Part shown: in pieces, positions 28,061 through 37,500 of the stretch | Layout of the letters: each line of letters starts with the position of its first letter | Numbering within the stretch: position 1 is the first letter of the stretch | NCBI GenBank assembly: GCA_037440405.1 | Contig: JBBIUE010000003.1 | Span: forward strand, 39,417-103,416 | From: JANMGV01 sp037440405 | GTDB lineage: Bacteria > Planctomycetota > Planctomycetia > Pirellulales > Pirellulaceae | Direction of reading: 5' to 3' | Length of the DNA stretch: 64,000 bases | The notes under the pieces: model-generated | Told to the model about the DNA's origin: nothing | Seen by the model: only the letters and a program-made list of their open reading frames with translations | The model's database searches: none | Program-made: the position numbers and the translations under genes

Positions 28061-28380
28061 TTTCCATCAACGGCTGCAGGAGCAATCGTGTTGAGTTTGA
28101 AAGTACGCAGTGCCACCAAGAATGAATGTCCGTGGCCAACGAAATTCAATTAGCCCTGGAGTGCTCCCGATCGATGCCAACTCGGCCTGCGCGCATTCAC
28201 GCCAAGACCGTGCAGGGTATGTGAAGCTGGCATTTCCAGCGATGTTGTGTTCCGCTCGTCCAGAAGAAGCTGAATTCAAGCACGATAGTCAAGCAAGCTT
28301 ATCTACGAACGAAACGTACCATTCAGTCAAGTCATGTGGCACTCGTCCTGCACTCCCACCGTTAACCGCAATGTAGTCGA
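28061..28380. other. Intergenic stretch, no gene recognised
   Basis: About 320 bases between converging genes. It contains short open frames on both strands without ribosome binding sites or family resemblance, and no clear terminator hairpin. Confidence 0.5.
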
Positions 28381-29718
28381 TTACGAAGTCGGTTCCCTCG
28401 ATTTCGTGCTGCTCAGAATCATCGTTTCTCGACCTTCCGGTGCAATGCGTATGTAAACGGGCCAGAGCGTTGTAAGAAACCAGATCATGGACATGCTGTC
28501 GGGAACGGGACTAAATAATGGCCGTTCGGCTAGGGACACCACAAAGATGAAAACGGCGGAGGCGACTAGGATTGGTTGTTTGGATTTCATCCCATCGCGG
28601 AGATTCCATATCATCAGCACGAGAACCAAAGCGGCCGCAGGGAACCCAAGATTGACAGCAACCTCGAGAAAAACGTTGTGAGCGTGCCCTGAGAACCCAG
28701 CCATGACGATCGGACTGCCACCGGCACCGTGTCCGAGAAGAGGCCGCTCCGAGGCAATCTTAAATGCCTCTTGCCAAATTCGTGTTCTCCCAGTTGCCGT
28801 GTAGATCTCTTCAGCTTGGCCAGTTTTCGTGGACGCTCCCACAAATTTGCTGAGGGCGCGCTCCGACCCAACGGTGCTTTCCGCGAAGAGTAGTCCAATC
28901 GCTCCAACAAGAACCGCCAGTCCGATCGCGTAGATGGTTGACGGCCGTCGCAACAATGGTAGGCAGACGATGGGAAATGTGACGATGGCTGCAATGACTG
29001 GCGTTCTGCTCAAAGATACGGCAGCTTCTAAAAGCAACAGCGGCAACCACAACAAGAACCATCGCCATTGCAATTGTCCGCCGTAACAAGCGGCAAACAT
29101 AAAGAGTCCGCAGTAGACTGCCGTTCGTCCGGAAATGTTGGGATGCCCGAGTCCTCCAATCCGGATGACTTCTTGCTTCGGGCCGAGTACTTCCACCCAA
29201 ACGGACATGTCGGGAATGACGACGTATGCGACTAAGCATCCTATCAGGTACAGGAGCATACCATAGAGGATGTCAAACAGCACTCGCTGGGTACCAAGAA
29301 AGGTCAAAGCTGTCGCAGCAAGAAAGTACATCGAAGTGAATGCGACGCCGCTCGCGAACGCGATTTTCATTTCCAGAGCTTGCGTGGCGGATAAGAAATG
29401 AATGCCACAAACGATGGCCAGCAAGCCACCCTGGATGCTGATCAGCAGACGCCGCGTCAGAGGATTCGTCCACCAACCCCACAATCCGAGAGCGCCACCG
29501 AAAACCAGAATGGCAAACTTGATGATTGCCTGTGGACCTGTCTTGAATGAATCAACCGATCGATCAATTCGAGGAAGGTCAATGTTGGCCGCAAATACGA
29601 TGCCAATGATCGTTAATCGCAGCGACCAAAGATACAACTGATCGACGGAAATTCCCGATACACGCGGTGGTGCAGATGATGCACTGCGGTCAATGGTTTG
29701 TGCGGACGATGACATCAT
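28381..29718 (-). CDS. O-antigen ligase/polymerase-like membrane protein
   Basis: A 445-residue polytopic membrane protein with about ten to twelve hydrophobic segments. The large loop contains RTRIWQEAFKIASERPLLGHGAGG and GHAHNVFLEVAVNLGF, the Wzy_C pattern of O-antigen ligases and polymerases, where the Arg and the HN-x-F-L-E residues are functional. It would polymerise or attach surface polysaccharide units at the membrane. The gene stands alone, without glycosyltransferases beside it. The MM start at 29718 is the first in the frame. Confidence 0.87.
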   Translation of the reverse strand: MMSSSAQTIDRSASSAPPRVSGISVDQLYLWSLRLTIIGIVFAANIDLPRIDRSVDSFKTGPQAIIKFAILVFGGALGLWGWWTNPLTRRLLISIQGGLLAIVCGIHFLSATQALEMKIAFASGVAFTSMYFLAATALTFLGTQRVLFDILYGMLLYLIGCLVAYVVIPDMSVWVEVLGPKQEVIRIGGLGHPNISGRTAVYCGLFMFAACYGGQLQWRWFLLWLPLLLLEAAVSLSRTPVIAAIVTFPIVCLPLLRRPSTIYAIGLAVLVGAIGLLFAESTVGSERALSKFVGASTKTGQAEEIYTATGRTRIWQEAFKIASERPLLGHGAGGSPIVMAGFSGHAHNVFLEVAVNLGFPAAALVLVLMIWNLRDGMKSKQPILVASAVFIFVVSLAERPLFSPVPDSMSMIWFLTTLWPVYIRIAPEGRETMILSSTKSREPTS

Positions 29719-29910
29719 GCACCAAGAAATCGAAACGACTCCATTGAAGCACTACGATGAAAGGAACTTCAACTCTCGTGCGTCGAATGCTTGCTTCTAG
29801 ACTAGTCCCATCGATCGGGCGATCAAAGCTACTGAGGGGCAGCCAATGGTAACAAGCGAAAGGTCTCCATCCCAAACGTCATATTCGTTGCGAATCGACC
29901 ACGGAATCGC

Positions 29911-30924
29911 CTAGACGCACACCTCACGCAATTTGCTTGCGTGGCCGGCTTGGCCAAATGCGATCATGCGATCGACGCAGACTTTCTTCATGGCCGCGCG
30001 GGCTGGCTTCAAATAGTCGCGCGGATCAAATTTCTCTGGGCTGGTCATGAGTACTTGGCGAATCGCGGCAGTCATGGCTAGTCGATTGTCCGTATCGACG
30101 TTGATTTTGCGGACGCCGTGTTTGATTCCTCTTTGAATCTCCTCGACCGGCACACCCCATGTTTGTTTGATGCTGCCACCGAACTTGTTGATGAGGTCTT
30201 GCAGTTCTTGAGGTACGGAACTACTTCCGTGCATCACCAAATGGGTATTGGGAACTTTGCGGTGAATAGCTTCGATCCGATCCATGGCCAACACTTCGCC
30301 ATCGGGTTTACGAGTGAACTTGTAAGCTCCGTGACTCGTGCCGATCGCAACTGCCAAAGCATCTACGTTGGTCTCTTCAACGAATTGGGCCGCCTGCTCC
30401 GGATCCGTCAGTAGTTGATCGTGGCTGAGAACTCCCTCCGCACCGTGGCCATCTTCCTGCTCACCGTGTCCAGATTCTAAGGACCCCAAGCATCCAAGTT
30501 CACCCTCAACCGAGACTCCGCGGGAGTGCGCCAACCGTACAACTTCTGCGGTCACGCGAACATTGTAATCATACGAGGCCGGGGTCTTGCCATCTTCCTC
30601 AAGTGATCCGTCCATCATCACTGAAGTGAACCCGTTGTCGATGGCTGACAAGCACGTCTCGACCGAATTGCCATGATCTTGGTGCATCACTGTTGGAATA
30701 TGGGGGTACAGTTCTGCCGCCGCCAACATCAAGTGTTTGAGGTAGGTGTCCTGAGAGTAGGACCGAGCCCCTCGTGAAGCTTGAACAATGACAGGAGAAT
30801 CTGTCTCGTTGGCAGCCTCCATGATCGCCTGAATTTGTTCCATGTTGTTGACATTGAACGCCGCCACTCCATAACCATACTCGGCAGCGTGATCCAGGAC
30901 GACTCGAAGGGGAACTAGTGCCAT
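29911..30924 (-). CDS. fba: Fructose-bisphosphate aldolase, class II
   Basis: About 337 residues from ATG 30924 (MALVPLRVVLDHAAEYGYG); the frame continues 10 codons upstream. A zinc-dependent aldolase of glycolysis and the Calvin cycle, with metal ligands in VMHQDHGNS, SVEGELGCLGSLESGHGEQ and AIGTSHGAYKF, and the phosphate-site motif MHGSSSVP. DTDNRLAMTAAIRQ is the expected C-terminal signature. The insert with the HGEQEDGHGAEG segment is the long loop of the CbbA-like IIB subgroup. GAGG lies 11-14 bases upstream of the start codon. Confidence 0.96.
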   Translation of the reverse strand: MALVPLRVVLDHAAEYGYGVAAFNVNNMEQIQAIMEAANETDSPVIVQASRGARSYSQDTYLKHLMLAAAELYPHIPTVMHQDHGNSVETCLSAIDNGFTSVMMDGSLEEDGKTPASYDYNVRVTAEVVRLAHSRGVSVEGELGCLGSLESGHGEQEDGHGAEGVLSHDQLLTDPEQAAQFVEETNVDALAVAIGTSHGAYKFTRKPDGEVLAMDRIEAIHRKVPNTHLVMHGSSSVPQELQDLINKFGGSIKQTWGVPVEEIQRGIKHGVRKINVDTDNRLAMTAAIRQVLMTSPEKFDPRDYLKPARAAMKKVCVDRMIAFGQAGHASKLREVCV

Positions 30925-31237
30925 TGTCTCAAACCTCACATCAATGCAGAACAAGAAACGCCAGTGAAGACGTCATTAAGTTGATTCGTATCAAACAAAA
31001 ATTCTAGCAGTAAGAGAGCTGTTGGACACCACCAAATTGATTCGCCAAGAAAGCAACGTAAGGTTGTTCGCGGCATCATCCCCTTACGAATCAGAATGGT
31101 CGAGTTCGCTGCCGTAAGTGCTATCTTATCGACTTCTACGCTCCCTTAGAATTTTGAAGGTTCCGAAGTTACAATGGTGACTCGGTCATCGGATTTCGAA
31201 TTCACTCTCCAAGTCCAATCAGAAACGTTGGTAACTT
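30925..31237. other. Divergent intergenic region, no gene recognised
   Basis: About 310 bases between fba and the serine hydrolase gene, expected to carry both promoters. TAGAAT on the minus strand near 31000 is a possible -10 for fba, without a convincing -35. Confidence 0.4.
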
Positions 31238-32851
31238 ATGAAGCTACCTCCTCTCTCGAAATGCAGCCTTTGGATCGGATTCGGATGGGTCTGGTTGTCG
31301 CTGGTGTGCATCCAAACCTGTCCTATTCAATCACAAGATTCTGGAGAGAAACGATCGCCTCAGCCATCGGCTGTATGCGCCGACGCGATCGATCAGTATA
31401 TCGCCCAAGCCAGACTTGACTGGGGTGTTCCGGGATTGGCTGTTGCTGTTGTCAAAGACGATCAGGTCGTATTGATGAAGGGCTACGGAGTCAAGCAAGT
31501 CGATCAACCCGATGAAGCCGACGCGCAGACGCTTTTCGCTATTGCATCGAATACCAAAGCGTTTACCGCTGCAGGACTGTCACTACTCGTCGACGAGGGG
31601 AAGCTTCGTTGGAATGATCCCGTTCAGCGATATCTACCTTGGCTCGAATTGTATGATCCGTATGTCACTAGCGAGCTGCGAATCCATGATCTTCTCTGTC
31701 ATCGAAGTGGCCTCGGCACCTTTAGCGGTGATCTGCTCTGGTACGGAACAGGCTACGACGCCAAAGATATCCTGAGTCGAGCACGGCATCTCCAACCCGA
31801 TGGGCCTTTTCGTGCCCACTTCGGCTATTCGAACTTAATGTATCTCGCGGCGGGAGAAGTTCTGGAAGCCGTTAGTGGCCAGACGTGGACGGAGTTCATG
31901 CACCAACGATTCTTCGATCCTTTAACAATGCATCGAACCATCACGTCGATTCGCGAATTGGAGCGACTCGGTAACGTAGCAACTCCCCACAAAACTTGGT
32001 TAGACCGCTCTGAGAAGCTCGATTGGGAGAATTGGGATTCGATGATGGCTGCCGGAGGGATCATCTCCTCGGTGGAGGATATGGCGAAGTGGATGAGGAT
32101 GCTGCTGAACCGAGGCGAGACGAACGATGGCAAACGCATCCTGCCGGCTGGTGCATTTGCGGATTTGTGGGAGAGCCACATGCCAATTCGAGTTTCTCCG
32201 AGTTTTCAGCAGAGGTTTCCCTCGACCCATTTTCGAGCTTATGGATTGGGTTGGATGCTTGCCGACTATCAAGGCCACAAGATCGTATCGCATGGTGGTG
32301 GATACGATGGCATGTATTCTCAAGTCATCCTTGTTCCCGAATTGAAACTCGGAGTTGTCGTGTTGACCAACAGCATGACCAGCATCGCGGATACCCTCGC
32401 CAGTTGGATTGTGGATCGATACTTGAATGCGCCAGATATCGATCGAAGCCAACAGAGCCTGGAACAATTTCGGCAGTCGCGAGAGCGTTTTCGTGCTCGT
32501 ATCGATCAAGCAGTTTCTGCCGTACCGAATGCTCCTCGGCCCTCGCATCCGTTGATCGATTACGCTGGAACCTATCGCTGTCCGATGTATGGTGACGTCT
32601 CGGTTACCCTTGAAAATGACCAGTTAAAGATGGAGCTATTGCCAAATGCGCGACTGGTCGCTGATCTGGAGCCGTTGCATTACGACACGTTTGTGATTCG
32701 GTGGCGTAACCGTTTTGCTTGGTTTGAGGAAGGAACCGCTCATTTTATTGCCGGAGCCAACGGGCAGATTGTGGAACTGAAGCTCGATGTCCCCAACGAC
32801 GATCTTTGGTTCCATGAGCTGAAACTGGTTCGCATTCGTACAGATCACTGA
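31238..32851 (+). CDS. Secreted serine hydrolase, beta-lactamase/PBP4* family
   Basis: A 537-residue class C beta-lactamase-fold hydrolase. A long signal peptide ends near CPIQSQ. The catalytic motifs are S104-x-x-K107 in IASNTKAFTAAG, Y-x-N in HFGYSNLMYLAAG, and HGGG in VSHGGGYDGMYS. A separate C-terminal domain (YAGTYRCPMYGDVSVTLENDQ) is of the DUF3471 type found on such proteins. Members act as D-aminopeptidases, esterases or peptidoglycan-modifying enzymes; the substrate cannot be told here. It stands alone and converges on the CPBP gene with 27 bases between. Confidence 0.92.
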   Translation: MKLPPLSKCSLWIGFGWVWLSLVCIQTCPIQSQDSGEKRSPQPSAVCADAIDQYIAQARLDWGVPGLAVAVVKDDQVVLMKGYGVKQVDQPDEADAQTLFAIASNTKAFTAAGLSLLVDEGKLRWNDPVQRYLPWLELYDPYVTSELRIHDLLCHRSGLGTFSGDLLWYGTGYDAKDILSRARHLQPDGPFRAHFGYSNLMYLAAGEVLEAVSGQTWTEFMHQRFFDPLTMHRTITSIRELERLGNVATPHKTWLDRSEKLDWENWDSMMAAGGIISSVEDMAKWMRMLLNRGETNDGKRILPAGAFADLWESHMPIRVSPSFQQRFPSTHFRAYGLGWMLADYQGHKIVSHGGGYDGMYSQVILVPELKLGVVVLTNSMTSIADTLASWIVDRYLNAPDIDRSQQSLEQFRQSRERFRARIDQAVSAVPNAPRPSHPLIDYAGTYRCPMYGDVSVTLENDQLKMELLPNARLVADLEPLHYDTFVIRWRNRFAWFEEGTAHFIAGANGQIVELKLDVPNDDLWFHELKLVRIRTDH

Positions 32852-32878
32852 GGATCGGTCCGACAGCAGGCGGAATGA

Positions 32879-34042
32879 TCAAGACTTTGGGAGTTGCTCG
32901 TTGGCAATGTTGATATACAACGCCATCAGGGACATCGTGTTCAACATTACATGGACGATCCATGAGGCCCAGATTGTTCCGGTCATTCGATAAAGCCAAC
33001 CGAGCAAGCAACCAAACAAAATCAGTGGAATCCAACCGATCCCATAACTGTAATGAACGAGTCCGAAAATCATGCCCGACACGAAAATGGGCCACCAAGG
33101 TAAGCTTCTAGGATCGACCGGTGCATCGTGGACACCGTATATGCTGATCAAGCCGGGCTCCGATCGAGGTGCAGCAGAGAGCGGCTCGCTGATGTCCAGC
33201 CGTGGCGGTATTCCGGCAACGATCTGACGGCCCTTTGAAGAACTCCCATCCGACTGCGATGGAAACGCATCCGATTCATCCTCTGAGTTGGCGAAGTTGT
33301 GCTCCATCGTCTGAACCAATGGAGGGCTGTAGGATATCGAGAGAATCGGCCAAATCGAACGTCTCCCAACACAGACATCTGCCAAACTAACTCTGCCCGC
33401 TGACATCGAATCCAAATAGCCCTGAAGAAGCACTCGAAAGATAAATTCTTCAGTGATCGGTGCAATGACCGCTGCAACGATGAAAGCATAGACGAATGAG
33501 GACGGATTCCGGGTCACTTGTTCGACCAGAGGATGCGTGCCAGGATGTTCGACCAATTGTGTGAGACCTAACAAAATGAGATACATAAACGGGATGCTGA
33601 TCAGTCCTGCAACGCCGCCGAAAATCACATCGCTTACCAGTCGGCTGCAGTCCCAACCGATTCGGTCGAGCGCGAGGTTTGCTCGCTTACATAACCATAA
33701 ACTGGTTATGACCATCGCGATGACTTGGGCAAGGGAAAGCCAGAGCGAGAGTTCCAAATTCGGCATTTCCTTGCCCGATGCATCCTTCGCTATCTTCGGC
33801 GATGTTTCCAAGGCCTCAGATTTTAGCGAGGACTCTTCCGTGGTCTCCAAATGCAGTTCCCGTTCGGCGGCGACGGACTCGGACGCTTCCGATGACGCCG
33901 GTGCATTCGCGTTGACGATGTTCGCATGGTTCGCTTTCCACAACCCTGCTAGTACGTTGATCGCGAGAAACCAGATCAATACAAATACAACTAGATCCAG
34001 GAGCCCCCAAGGAGCGACAGGTCGCATCGGACTCGCCGGCAC
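32879..34042 (-). CDS. CPBP family intramembrane metalloprotease with large insertion
   Basis: 387 residues from GTG 34042; ATG 34027 is an alternative start. It has a first membrane segment, an acidic linker (about 45-95), then the CPBP core: Glu198, Glu199 and Arg203 in ITEEFIFRVLL, His330 in MIFGLVHYSYG, and His364 with Asn368 in WIVHVMLNTMS. These form the Rce1-like metal site. Between the first and second motifs, residues about 212-315 form an insertion of roughly 100 polar residues, rich in Ser, Pro and acidic residues, that normal members lack. The substrate is unknown; relatives cleave prenylated proteins or act in bacteriocin immunity. Confidence 0.88.
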   Translation of the reverse strand: MPASPMRPVAPWGLLDLVVFVLIWFLAINVLAGLWKANHANIVNANAPASSEASESVAAERELHLETTEESSLKSEALETSPKIAKDASGKEMPNLELSLWLSLAQVIAMVITSLWLCKRANLALDRIGWDCSRLVSDVIFGGVAGLISIPFMYLILLGLTQLVEHPGTHPLVEQVTRNPSSFVYAFIVAAVIAPITEEFIFRVLLQGYLDSMSAGRVSLADVCVGRRSIWPILSISYSPPLVQTMEHNFANSEDESDAFPSQSDGSSSKGRQIVAGIPPRLDISEPLSAAPRSEPGLISIYGVHDAPVDPRSLPWWPIFVSGMIFGLVHYSYGIGWIPLILFGCLLGWLYRMTGTIWASWIVHVMLNTMSLMALYINIANEQLPKS

Positions 34043-34554
34043 GATTCGGCTTTTTTTGAACCACGACCTGATCAGCCAACCCCAGGCGAAAGAACGCCAG
34101 AATGAGCAACTGAAAGATCACAAGTGTTACTTGCGGCACTTGGGGAACCTTACTGTTAACGAAAACTCTATTGCCATCACACTCATTGGCTGCCCTGCGA
34201 TCGTTTATGCGACATCGGCAAGAGTTATACCGCGTTTTGGGCAGTTGAACACTTCCAATGCAGGAAAAGGACGATGGAACCATTCTGTTCGGGTGCACCT
34301 ATCAATGACGCGGTCGCAACTCTCTACGAATCCGTGCTAGAAAATTTGGGGAATCCCCGTGATGGCCCGCCCACACCCCGAAGAGAATTTGACCTGCGCA
34401 AGCGATTGCGTTAATCTGAAAGAGTCTTGTTGCTTCGCGTTTCTCCGGTCAAGGGACTCCCTTTCGTTGGTGAGACAGCAGCAGGACATCGTCCCACCCC
34501 ATTCCTGCGGCACCCAACTACCCTTCCTGGAGTCGCTCGCCAGAAAAGTCGCTT
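34043..34554. other. Intergenic region upstream of the DUF1549/1553 gene
   Basis: About 510 bases. It holds one plausible short frame (34274-34414, listed separately) and otherwise no recognisable gene. GGGGAATCCCC at 34349-34359 is a perfect short palindrome of unknown meaning. Promoters for the divergent neighbours should lie here. Confidence 0.4.
34274..34414 (+). CDS. Possible 46-residue small protein
   Basis: ATG at 34274 is preceded by AGGAAAAGG, a fair ribosome binding site, and the frame runs to TAA 34412-34414. The product is soluble, with a helical-looking middle (DAVATLYESVLENLG) and a basic end (REFDLRKRLR). I recognise no family. The reading frame is short enough to arise by chance. 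Confidence 0.22.
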   Translation: MEPFCSGAPINDAVATLYESVLENLGNPRDGPPTPRREFDLRKRLR

Positions 34555-37500
34555 ATGAAACTCCATCGTCCCTCAACTCGTATTGATCTCACTTGGAATG
34601 GGTATGTGTGTCGACTAGCCACTTACGTTTCAATAGGGATTTTCGCGGTACTCTCGTTCTCGCGGCAACTCGATGGCCAAGAGGAGCCAAGAGTTAGTTT
34701 TCACAAGGACATCCTCCCGGTCCTTCGAACTCACTGCTTGGGTTGTCACCAACCGGCCAAAGCGCAGGGGAGATACGTGATGACAGAGTTCGCTTCGCTC
34801 CTTCGTGGTGGCGAGTCTGAGCAGACAGCAGTGGTACCCGGCGATAGTGGCGCTAGCCACCTGATCGAGGAGATTACACCCGTCGATGGTAAAGCTGCGA
34901 TGCCTCGTGTTGGCTCGCCACTTTCTGTGGAGCAAATCGAACTCATTCGGCTTTGGATCGATCAAGGAGCGGTCGATGATTCGCCGTTGAAGACTCGGCC
35001 TTATTCAATCGACAACCCGCCAACCTATTCACTTCCTCCCGTAATTACGTCCATCGACTTCAGTCCGGACGGCAAGCTGCTTGTGGTGAATGGATCGCAT
35101 GAGGTTTTGTTGTTCGAAACCTCAACTTGGAAACCGGTCAATCGCTTCGTCGGCATGAGCCAGCGGGTAGAGTCGGTCCGTTTTTCACCTGATGGCACTA
35201 GAGTCGCCGTTGCTGGCGGAGACCCTGGCCTTCAGGGTGAGATTCAGGTTTGGGAGGTTGCTACGGGCAAACTACTGCTCAGTAAGATTGTTTCGTTCGA
35301 TACGCTGTTCGGCGCGAGCTGGTCACCAGATGGTAGATGGATTGCGTTCGGTGCGACCGACAATGTGGTCCGAGCGATCGATTCGGATTCCGGAGAACAG
35401 AGACTGTATCAGGGAGTGCACGAGGATTGGCCTAGAGCGACGACTTTCACTGTAACCGGTGGTTACGTGATTTCTGGCGGTCGAGACATGACAGTCAAGT
35501 TGACGGACGTGCCCACCGAACGATTCATTGACAACATCACGTCGATCACACCGGATGCGTTGAAAGGAGGAGTCAACTCGATTGCTCGCAATCCATACCG
35601 CGATGAAATTCTCGTTGGAGGGTCCGATGGCGTCCCCAAGCTCTATCGAGTCTTCCGTCAGACTGCTCGTGTGATTGGCGATGACGCAAATTTGCTTCAT
35701 CGACTTGGTGAAATGAAAGGAAGGATTTTTGCAGTCGCAATGAGCGCCGACGCTGGACGTTTAGCGGCGGTGAGCACGTTGGACGAGAAGAGCCAACTGA
35801 AATTGTGGTCCTACGACACGTCCGAGAATATCCCTTCGGAAATTCGAGCAATTCAAAACAAATCACCTCAGACCTGGAGCGAGGATGAACGAAAATTGAT
35901 CGAAGCATTCACGCCTCAAGCGCCATCAGAAATTGCCGCGTGGGATATCGAGAGAACAGCGGTTTATTCGCTCGCCTTTGATCACCAGGGAAGAATTGCG
36001 ATTGGCACTTCCGACGGTCGAGTCGAAGTCTACGATGTCGGTCAGGAGCATCCAGTTGTTAGCTTCGATGTCGTTCCAGTACAGCTCGAATCTCAAGTCG
36101 CATCTGGTGAGCAAATCCATGAGTCGCGAACCGCCTTTTATTTGGCAAAATCACGAGAGCCTCGACGTTCAGCCAATCAACCCCCACTGAACGTTGACGC
36201 CGACATCATTTGGGAACGTATGGAAGTAAGCCCGACGTCGATCGAATTGCATCGCTGGAACGATTATGCGCAGCTTCGAGTCACGGCCTTCGATGTCGCC
36301 GGCAACGCCCACGACGTGTCATCCCTCTCCGATTATTTCTCACCTGAAGAGCTAGTCTGGACGGATGCATCGGGCCTCGTCGAATCAAGACAAGTAGGAC
36401 AGGGCTCGCTTCTTGCGAGGTTTAACGGCCTACGAGCGGAGATACCTGTCGTCGTATACTCGGTCGCCATCGACAATGTCGATTTTGTGCGCGACGTGAA
36501 TCCAGCCCTCTCTAGACTGGGGTGTAATGCGGGGACTTGCCACGGCGCTCAAGCTGGGAAACGCGGTTTCAAGCTCTCCTTGCGAGGCTACGATGCGATC
36601 TTCGATCACCGATCATTGACGGACGACCTAGCAGGCCGGCGCATTAACGTATCGGTTCCAGCGGATTCCTTGATGATTTCTAAACCTCTGGGAATCGTAC
36701 CTCACGAAGGTGGCGTTTTGATGCAACGCGGCGACCGATACGCCACCATCATTGAGCAATGGATTCGACAGGGAGCAAAATTAAACCACACAACTCCGCG
36801 AGTGACTCACATCGAAATTGAGCCGAAGGACCCAGTTATTCAACTGCCAGGGAGCAATTTCCAGATGCGGGTTTTGGCAACATATTCGGACGGAACGAAA
36901 CGCGATGTGACGCGAGAAGCTCATCTTGAGAGTGGGAACCCCGATGTTGCTACCGTGGCTCCAGGAGCAAACATCGTCGCCGTACGCCGTGGCGAGGCGC
37001 CGATCAACGCGCGGTTCGAAGGCTCCTATGCCGCTACCACCTTTACTGTCATCGGCGACCGACGCGGATTCGAATGGGTTGCTCCTCCAATGTGGACGAA
37101 GATCGATGAATTGGTAGCTCAAAAATGGCAGCGCATGAAAATTCGACCGTCGGACTTATGCAGCGATGAGACCTTTGTTCGGCGTGTTTCCCTCGATCTC
37201 ACTGGTCTTCCTCCCGACGCAAGTGTCATTCGAGCTTTCCTTGAGGATTCCAGGCCGTCGCGGGAAAAACGCGAGCAGCTCATTGATCAATTGCTTAGCA
37301 GCGACGACTATGTCGATCATTGGACGAACAAATGGAGTGACTTCCTTCAAGTGAACAGCAAGTTCTTGGCGTCCGAGGGAGCCGTTGCTCTTCGGGATTG
37401 GATTCGCAATCATGTGCGCAACAATACACCTCACGATGAATTTGTAAGACAGATTGTGGCTGCCAAGGGTTCGAATCGCGAGAATCCGGCTGCTGCCTAC

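Noticed and set aside
34035..34057. GCCG...CGGC followed by seven T, as a terminator
   Set aside because: The stem has only four pairs and no plus-strand gene lies upstream of it.
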